NCBI GenBank assembly: GCA_045611765.1
Contig: JAZKXT010000003.1
Coordinates: forward strand, 23,054 to 87,053
Source: UMGS1649 sp045611765
GTDB lineage: Bacteria > Bacillota > Clostridia > TANB77 > CAG-465
DNA length: 64,000 nucleotides
Direction: 5' to 3'
The notes under the pieces are model-generated. The model searched no databases, was not told the DNA's origin, and saw only the letters and a program-made list of their open reading frames with translations. Made by a program: the position numbers and the translations under genes. Shown one piece after another: positions 59,080 through 64,000 of this stretch. Numbering within the stretch: position 1 is the stretch's first letter; each line of letters starts with the position of its first letter.

Positions 59080-60189
59080 ATGAGGAGTATTTTCAAAAAT
59101 ACCGACTATATAATATTAATCCTCGCTATAATTCTTGCTATAATTGGTATAGTAGGGATTTATAGCGCGGGCCTAAATAGTACAAGCTCTAGCGATGAAT
59201 ATGCTAAACAGATAGTGTGGGTTAGTGTGTCTCTTGTAGCTATGTTTGTAGTATGGATGCTAGATTATCGTTTGAGTAGTATAATAGGTCTTGTGGCATT
59301 TCCAATATGCCTAATACTGCTTGTTATAGTACTCTTTACGCCAGAAGTTAATGGGGCGTCAAGCTGGTTTAACATAGGAAACATCTTAATACAACCGTCA
59401 GAGTTTATGAAGTTTGCGTACATTTTACTATTGGCAAAATATATAGATTATGTATATACAAGAGGTAAAGATGCAATAAATAAGCTAACATATATTGGTG
59501 TGGCTTTAGGAATATTTTTAGCACCAGTTATATTAATAATGCTGCAACCAGACTTTGGTACCGCCTTAGTATTTGCGAGCATAACATTTTTCATGCTGTT
59601 TAAATCTGGTTTGAGTTATAAATATATTGTTGCTCTAATATTAGTGCTAATTGTAATGATTCCCGTGTTATATTTCTTTGTATTAAGCGACTATCAACAA
59701 GCAAGAATACAAGTGTTTTTAAATCCAGAACAGGAACCGTTAGGCGCGGGATATAACGCAATACAGTCTAAAATTGCAGTGGGTTCTGGAATGCTATTCG
59801 GGACAGGCTTAGGCAAAGGAACTCAGACACAATGGGGCTATCTTCCGGTTAAATCTTCGGATTTTATATTTTCAGTAATTTCTGAAGAATTTGGTTTTGT
59901 AATATCAACGTTAATTGTGATAATATATATAGTAATGTTATACAGGATATTAAAGATAGCAGAAACGTCAAAAGATAGACTTGGTTCAGTTATAGCTGTG
60001 GGTGTATTTGGGATGTTTTTCTTCCATTTCTTAGAAAACATTGGCATGACGATAGGGCTTATGCCGATTACAGGAATACCACTTCCGTTTGTCAGCTACG
60101 GTGGAAGTAGCATGCTTACAAATTTTGTGGCGTTAGGATTAGTATTAAGCATAAGTTCAAGAAGACAAAAATCATTATTTGTTAAATAA
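59080..60189 (+). CDS. rodA: Rod-shape-determining SEDS glycosyltransferase
   Basis: 369 aa SEDS polymerase with ~10 membrane helices that makes glycan strands for elongation with a class B PBP. The SEDS motifs are ASSWFNIGNILIQPSEFMK (with the catalytic Asp-equivalent loop following), LQPDFGTALVFA, and PITGIPLPFVSYGGSSMLTN. By motif (FNIG, PSE), it is nearer RodA/SpoVE than FtsW; a SpoVE or FtsW role cannot be excluded. GGGGGA precedes the ATG. Confidence 0.85.
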   Translation: MRSIFKNTDYIILILAIILAIIGIVGIYSAGLNSTSSSDEYAKQIVWVSVSLVAMFVVWMLDYRLSSIIGLVAFPICLILLVIVLFTPEVNGASSWFNIGNILIQPSEFMKFAYILLLAKYIDYVYTRGKDAINKLTYIGVALGIFLAPVILIMLQPDFGTALVFASITFFMLFKSGLSYKYIVALILVLIVMIPVLYFFVLSDYQQARIQVFLNPEQEPLGAGYNAIQSKIAVGSGMLFGTGLGKGTQTQWGYLPVKSSDFIFSVISEEFGFVISTLIVIIYIVMLYRILKIAETSKDRLGSVIAVGVFGMFFFHFLENIGMTIGLMPITGIPLPFVSYGGSSMLTNFVALGLVLSISSRRQKSLFVK

Positions 60190-60228
60190 TATATATATAA
60201 AGCTTAAGCGAAAGGGGGATAGGATAAA

Positions 60229-61209
60229 TTGTTAAAAGGATATATAAAAGAAATAGATATAGGAGATGTACACGTAAAAAACAATGTGTTCCTAGCTCCT
60301 ATGGCGGGGGTTACTGATGTACCGTTCAGATACATATGTAATAAATATGGCGGAGTTACATATACTCCTACTGAAATGGTTAGTACGAAAGGCCTTGTGT
60401 ATAAAGACCATAAGACACATAAAATTATGGACGGGTACGAAGGCGAATCGCCGCGTGTTGTACAAATATTTGGCAGTGAACCGGAAGTTTTAAAAAAGGT
60501 TATAATAAAATTAAATGAAAATGACGATGTAGATATTATAGATTTTAATATGGGCTGCCCTGCACCAAAGGTTGTTAAAAATGGTGATGGAAGTGAACTA
60601 TTAAAGGATTTAGATAAAGTAGAATTAATTATAAAAGAAATAATGTCAGTAGCTAAAAAGCCGGTTACTGTTAAAACTAGACTTGGCTATGACAGAAATC
60701 ATATGACAGCACTAGCTGTTGCAAGGCTTTGTGAAAAGTATGGGGTATCTTTAATTACAATTCACGGAAGAACTAAAGATGAATATTACCAGGGAGCGTC
60801 AGATATAGAAGAAATACGAAAAGTAAAAGAACAAGTTTCTATTCCTGTAATTGGCAATGGTGATGTTGTAGATTTAGATAGCGCCCTAAAGATGTTTGAA
60901 CACACTAAAGTAGATGGTATTATGATAGGAAGAGCCGCATTAGGTAATCCTTGGATATTTAAGACAATAATTGATGGTAAAGAATACACACCAAGTGTAA
61001 AAGAAAGATATAACGTCATATTAGAACACTTAGATTTAGCCGTTAAAAGGGATTCAGAGAAGACGGCAATACCTAAAATGAGAAAACATATAGCTTGGTA
61101 TTTAAAAGGTCTTAAAAACAGTTCTGTGGCTAAAGATGCCATAAACAAAGAAACAACACTTGCTGGTGTTTTAAAAATATTAAAAGAATATTTTGACACA
61201 TTAGAATAA
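60229..61209 (+). CDS. dusB: tRNA-dihydrouridine synthase
   Basis: 326 aa FMN-dependent enzyme that reduces uridines in the D-loop. The N-terminal APMAGVTDVPFR, FNMGCPAPKVVKNGDGS (catalytic Cys), TVKTRLGYD, TIHGRTKDEYYQGASD and GNGDVVDLDSA are family motifs. The start is TTG 60229 with AAGGGGGA upstream. It is followed by a hairpin terminator. Confidence 0.93.
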   Translation: MLKGYIKEIDIGDVHVKNNVFLAPMAGVTDVPFRYICNKYGGVTYTPTEMVSTKGLVYKDHKTHKIMDGYEGESPRVVQIFGSEPEVLKKVIIKLNENDDVDIIDFNMGCPAPKVVKNGDGSELLKDLDKVELIIKEIMSVAKKPVTVKTRLGYDRNHMTALAVARLCEKYGVSLITIHGRTKDEYYQGASDIEEIRKVKEQVSIPVIGNGDVVDLDSALKMFEHTKVDGIMIGRAALGNPWIFKTIIDGKEYTPSVKERYNVILEHLDLAVKRDSEKTAIPKMRKHIAWYLKGLKNSSVAKDAINKETTLAGVLKILKEYFDTLE

Positions 61210-61217
61210 GTATAATA

Positions 61218-61266
61218 ACACCCCTCTGACTCATACATTGTATTATGTAAGTTAGGGGTTTTTATT
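61218..61266 (+). terminator. Terminator after dusB
   Basis: Stem ACCCCT/AGGGGT (61220-61225 with 61254-61259) with partial inner pairing, followed by TTTTATT. Confidence 0.65.
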
Positions 61267-61938
61267 ATGTTTTTAAATGTTTCTTTAAAATCTAAAGGTA
61301 AATGGATACTAATAGTATTTGGCATATCGGTTGTTATTTTTATAGTAAGCATTTTTACAATGCTAAATGTAATAGATGGGATTAAAAATGGTAAAATTTT
61401 TAGAGGAGAGTTAGACTTATCTTTTAATGAGTATTATATTCAAGCAGACATGACAGTAATTTCTAATAAAAATATAAACACATATGCAGTAAGAGAATGG
61501 CACAAAGAAAATTATACTAAATTTGAATATTTAGATTATATGAAAAACAAAGTTAGCATTGTATTAAAAGATAATAACTGTAGTATAGAAAATAGCGGCA
61601 ATATAGCAAAACTTACAATAAATAATATGGTAGATAATAAAAATATAGCGTCGCTTAGTACATTTGGGGATATGTATAACAACCATTCGGATAATTGCTG
61701 TTGTGATAAGCAAAAACATATTAAGGACAATGAAACTGTAATTACTATCGTTCTAAGTGAAAATTGTAAATGCAGTTGCAATTGCAATAGGATAATTCAA
61801 GACATTGGAGTCAATACATTAAAGCTAATACTTGTAGACGGAGTTCCTAAAAATTATATTATATTGGATAAAAACAAAAAGGAATATATTAGCATAGTAT
61901 ATAATGTGTTTGAAGATAAAGTACATTTAGACACATAG
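61267..61938 (+). CDS. Membrane-anchored GerS-related/LolA-like protein
   Basis: 223 aa with an N-terminal membrane anchor (WILIVFGISVVIFIVSIF) and an extracytoplasmic domain. YYIQADMTVISNKNINTYAV, then REWHKENYTKFEYLD, resembles the LolA-like/GerS-related domain found in clostridial germination lipoproteins, but there is no lipobox Cys. An unusual Cys cluster (NHSDNCCCDKQKH and ENCKCSCNCNR) sits at ~138-175. Placed directly before mazF (8-base gap), as in other clostridia. Function inferred only. Confidence 0.5.
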   Translation: MFLNVSLKSKGKWILIVFGISVVIFIVSIFTMLNVIDGIKNGKIFRGELDLSFNEYYIQADMTVISNKNINTYAVREWHKENYTKFEYLDYMKNKVSIVLKDNNCSIENSGNIAKLTINNMVDNKNIASLSTFGDMYNNHSDNCCCDKQKHIKDNETVITIVLSENCKCSCNCNRIIQDIGVNTLKLILVDGVPKNYIILDKNKKEYISIVYNVFEDKVHLDT

Positions 61939-61946
61939 GAGAGATT

Positions 61947-62345
61947 ATGAATATTAAAAGAGGAGATATATATTATGCAGATTTAAGTCCGGTTATTGGA
62001 AGTGAACAGTCTGGCGTGCGCCCAATACTTGTTATCCAGAATGACATTGGGAATAAGTATAGTCCTACAATAATAGGTGTCCCAATAACGTCTAAAGCTA
62101 AAATAAGCATGCCAACGCATATAGCAATAGAAGGAAATAAATATGGACTGGAAAAAGATTCTATTATACTAGCTGAACAGATTAGAACGCTAGATAAAAG
62201 CAGACTTAAAGAGAAAGTAGGTCATATAGACAAAAAAGTTTTAAATGAAGTAAAGAGGGCTATTGAAATTAGTTGTGGGCTAAGGGGGAAGGCTAGCTTT
62301 GATGAGTACATAAAATTTTTAAGAGGAAGATTAGAAAATATCTAA
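61947..62345 (+). CDS. mazF: MazF/PemK-type endoribonuclease toxin
   Basis: 132 aa, EndoA-like mRNA interferase. NIKRGDIYYADLSPVIGSEQ, then GVRPILVIQND and PTIIGVPITSKAK, and LAEQIRTLDKSRL cover the conserved core; the usual catalytic Arg and Thr are present. The typical upstream antitoxin mazE (or the alr-ndoAI arrangement) is missing; the upstream gene is the GerS-like protein. The antitoxin may be elsewhere, or the toxin may be regulated differently. GGAGAG precedes the ATG. Confidence 0.92.
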   Translation: MNIKRGDIYYADLSPVIGSEQSGVRPILVIQNDIGNKYSPTIIGVPITSKAKISMPTHIAIEGNKYGLEKDSIILAEQIRTLDKSRLKEKVGHIDKKVLNEVKRAIEISCGLRGKASFDEYIKFLRGRLENI

Positions 62346-62632
62346 TTTTATAAAAAGTGTTGCTTTTCTTTTTCGTTTGTTATACACTAAATATGACAAA
62401 GATTAAGGGTAAAAAAATTAAGAAAAAGCAAAATAAAATAATTCAAACAAAAACAGTAATCTTTGTAAGAGAATATATACAAATAACGTACATTGAAAAT
62501 AAAATATTATTGTTATGAAATATAAAATGTATGAGTATTTGTATGTATAAAAGACAGCAAGACAATAGCAGTAAATAAAATAGAACAAAATATAAAAAGT
62601 AAACTAAAGAAAGGAGAAAAAATAAGAGGAAT

Positions 62633-64000
62633 ATGAAAACAAGAACAAATGGTAAAAAACAAAACAAACAAGGTGTATCTTTAATAGTATTAATAATAAC
62701 AATAATAGTTATGATAATCTTAGCAACAACAATAATGTTATCATTAGAAAATACAGGAATATTAGACAGAGCAAATGAAGCTGTAGAAAAATCTAACATA
62801 AAAGAGATACAAAACATAGCAACACTAGCATGGATGGAGCAATATCTTGAAGATAAAACGGATATAGATGCGTTAAGAAACAAAGTATACGACGCTTTAG
62901 ATGCTGCAAAAGTGGATAGTACAAAGTATGAAATTACAGTAACAACATCAGGAGTAACTGTAGAAGAAAAGGCGGAAGTAACTCCACCAACAACAGAGCC
63001 AGAACAACCAGGCGAAACAGTACCAACAAAGTTGTTAGCACCACAAATATCTATAGCAAAAAACACACTAACAATAACAGATAATGCAGAAAACAAAAAC
63101 TATACAGCAAGCTTTGATGTATATGTAGGAAGTGAGAAGAAAGCCAATATAACAGCTGGAAGTACAACAACTCTAGACTTAACAACATTAGAGTTAGCAG
63201 CTGGAACGTATAGTATAACGGTAAAAGCTGTAGCAAAAATAACTACAATAGCAGCATCAGAAGCAAGTAATGCAGCGTCATATGTGATTGAACAAGAGAA
63301 CTGGGTTGTAGCAACAGTAGATGGAGTGCCAATACCAAAAGGATTTGTAGCATCTCAGGCAACAGGAGAGAACACTAAAGATGGAGGGCTTGTAATATAC
63401 GAGGGAACAACACCTGTAACAGACACAAATGTAGAAGATGCAAAAAGAGATAGAAACCAATATGTATGGGTACCAGTAGAAACGTTTAGTGATTTTATAA
63501 GACAAAATTTTGGTAGGTCATATACAATATCTAATTCAATAGCATCAAACTATTGGGAAGTAATATTAAATACAACAACTAATATGCCAGATGTTGAGGC
63601 GAACCTTGCACAGTCAGCGTATATGACAGTAACAACACCAGAAGGTGGAATAACAAATACGCTTGCTGAAGTGCAAGAAATGTATGAAAGCGTAAAAGAA
63701 TATAAAGGATTCTATATAGCAAGATATGAAGCTGGACTAAACGTAGGAAGTCATAAAACAAGCAATGATGGAGTAATAATAAAAGAAGTACATTCAAAAA
63801 TGGGCAAAGCACCATATAACTATGTAAGCTGGACATATAATAAAGTTATGAATGAAGATACAAATGGAGCAGTAGAAGTAGCAAGAAGTATATATCCAAA
63901 AGCAAATACCAATTACGGTGTAGTATCTACATTAACATATGGAGTGCAATGGGATAGAACACTAGCTTGGTGGGTAGAAACCAAAGCGCAGAATGGAACA
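62633..64000 (+). CDS. Pilin-like FGE/C-type-lectin surface protein, 5' part, DGR-target paralogue
   Basis: Runs off the window; 456 codons are visible. The N-terminus MKTRTNGKKQNKQ is basic and leads to GVSLIVLIITIIVMIILA, a prepilin-type class III signal (Gly before the cleavage site; +5 is Val rather than Glu). A helix and acidic linker with Pro/Thr follow (TPPTTEPEQPG). A beta-sandwich-like domain (~145-225; ITAGSTTTLDLTTLELAAGT) and then the FGE-like domain from ~228 (NWVVATVDGVPIPKGFVAS, YVWVPVETF, GFYIARYEAG, WDRTLAWW) closely match the first gene of the window. The variable C-terminus is not included. AAGGAG and AGAGG lie upstream. Confidence 0.8.
   Translation, partial: MKTRTNGKKQNKQGVSLIVLIITIIVMIILATTIMLSLENTGILDRANEAVEKSNIKEIQNIATLAWMEQYLEDKTDIDALRNKVYDALDAAKVDSTKYEITVTTSGVTVEEKAEVTPPTTEPEQPGETVPTKLLAPQISIAKNTLTITDNAENKNYTASFDVYVGSEKKANITAGSTTTLDLTTLELAAGTYSITVKAVAKITTIAASEASNAASYVIEQENWVVATVDGVPIPKGFVASQATGENTKDGGLVIYEGTTPVTDTNVEDAKRDRNQYVWVPVETFSDFIRQNFGRSYTISNSIASNYWEVILNTTTNMPDVEANLAQSAYMTVTTPEGGITNTLAEVQEMYESVKEYKGFYIARYEAGLNVGSHKTSNDGVIIKEVHSKMGKAPYNYVSWTYNKVMNEDTNGAVEVARSIYPKANTNYGVVSTLTYGVQWDRTLAWWVETKAQNGT

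Noticed and set aside
62393..62518. 41-codon Lys-rich ORF upstream of the pilin-like gene
   Set aside because: No ribosome site, low-complexity A-rich sequence, no family resemblance; probably chance.
1..64000. CRISPR arrays, tRNA, rRNA, tmRNA or DGR reverse transcriptase in the window
   Set aside because: No spaced repeats, no cloverleaf or conserved rRNA sequence, and no protein with RT motifs (YxDD) were recognised.

Overview
The window comes from a low-GC, endospore-forming, anaerobic member of the Firmicutes, most likely an uncultured gut-type clostridium. The evidence is the A/T-rich DNA with AGA/ATA-dominated codon use, strong GGAGG ribosome sites, B. subtilis-like operons (rpoZ-priA-def-fmt, rlmN-prpC-prkC, spoIIIAA-AH), sporulation genes (dpaB, spoVG, spoVT, ylbJ, a possible spoVM) and acetate kinases. 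No rRNA, tRNA, CRISPR array or intact insertion sequence was recognised. Genes are mostly on the + strand and densely packed, with many clear rho-independent terminators and sigma-A promoters.

Layout. 1-863: the 3' part of a surface-type gene whose last ~150 bp look like the variable region of a diversity-generating retroelement (DGR). 1015-5820: rpoZ, an archaeal-type cmk, priA, def, fmt. 5880-10878: rlmN, PP2C phosphatase, PASTA kinase, phosphofructokinase. 10949-13325: small membrane, DUF4085, papain-fold and TSCPD proteins. 13340-13520: what looks like a decayed type III toxin-antitoxin locus. 13603-15654: lexA under an SOS box, dpaB, an ITPase. 15697-17404: an accessory insert flanked by a duplicated rbgA 5' end, holding a broken dinD and unknown genes. 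17397-26676: rbgA, addA, a radical SAM protein, nth, two tiny sporulation/membrane-type ORFs, a HAD phosphatase, spoVG, uvrC. 26767-32219: two small membrane proteins, then tandem pairs of acetate kinases and of UDP-sugar pyrophosphorylases. 32243-38304: Cys-rich unknowns, pyk, rpmB, ylbJ, a methyltransferase, an unusual GH3 protein. 38451-43223: the complete spoIIIA operon. 43281-50713: cysS, a FemX-like transferase, ASCH, recD2, a KAP-type NTPase. 50721-56604: spoVT, a RelE/ParE-type toxin-antitoxin pair, a Lon-like protease, tsaE-tsaB-rimI. 56877-62345: HU, an M18 peptidase, rodA, dusB, a GerS-like protein, mazF. 62633-64000: the 5' part of a second gene of the same family as the first one, here showing its prepilin-like N-terminus.

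The main discovery candidate is the gene family at both ends. A pilin-like membrane/secretion N-terminus and a linker lead into a formylglycine-generating-enzyme/C-type-lectin-like domain. In the copy whose 3' end is visible, that domain ends in a segment with switched base composition, made almost entirely of NNY codons, as expected for A-targeted mutagenic retrohoming. No reverse transcriptase or template repeat is present in the window, so diversification would have to act from elsewhere in the genome. Other notable points are the type III toxin-antitoxin remnant, the insertion that duplicated the rbgA start, ribosome sites buried in perfect inverted repeats before dpaB and spoVT, a UvrC without its C-terminal HhH domain, and a GH3 protein lacking most catalytic signatures.
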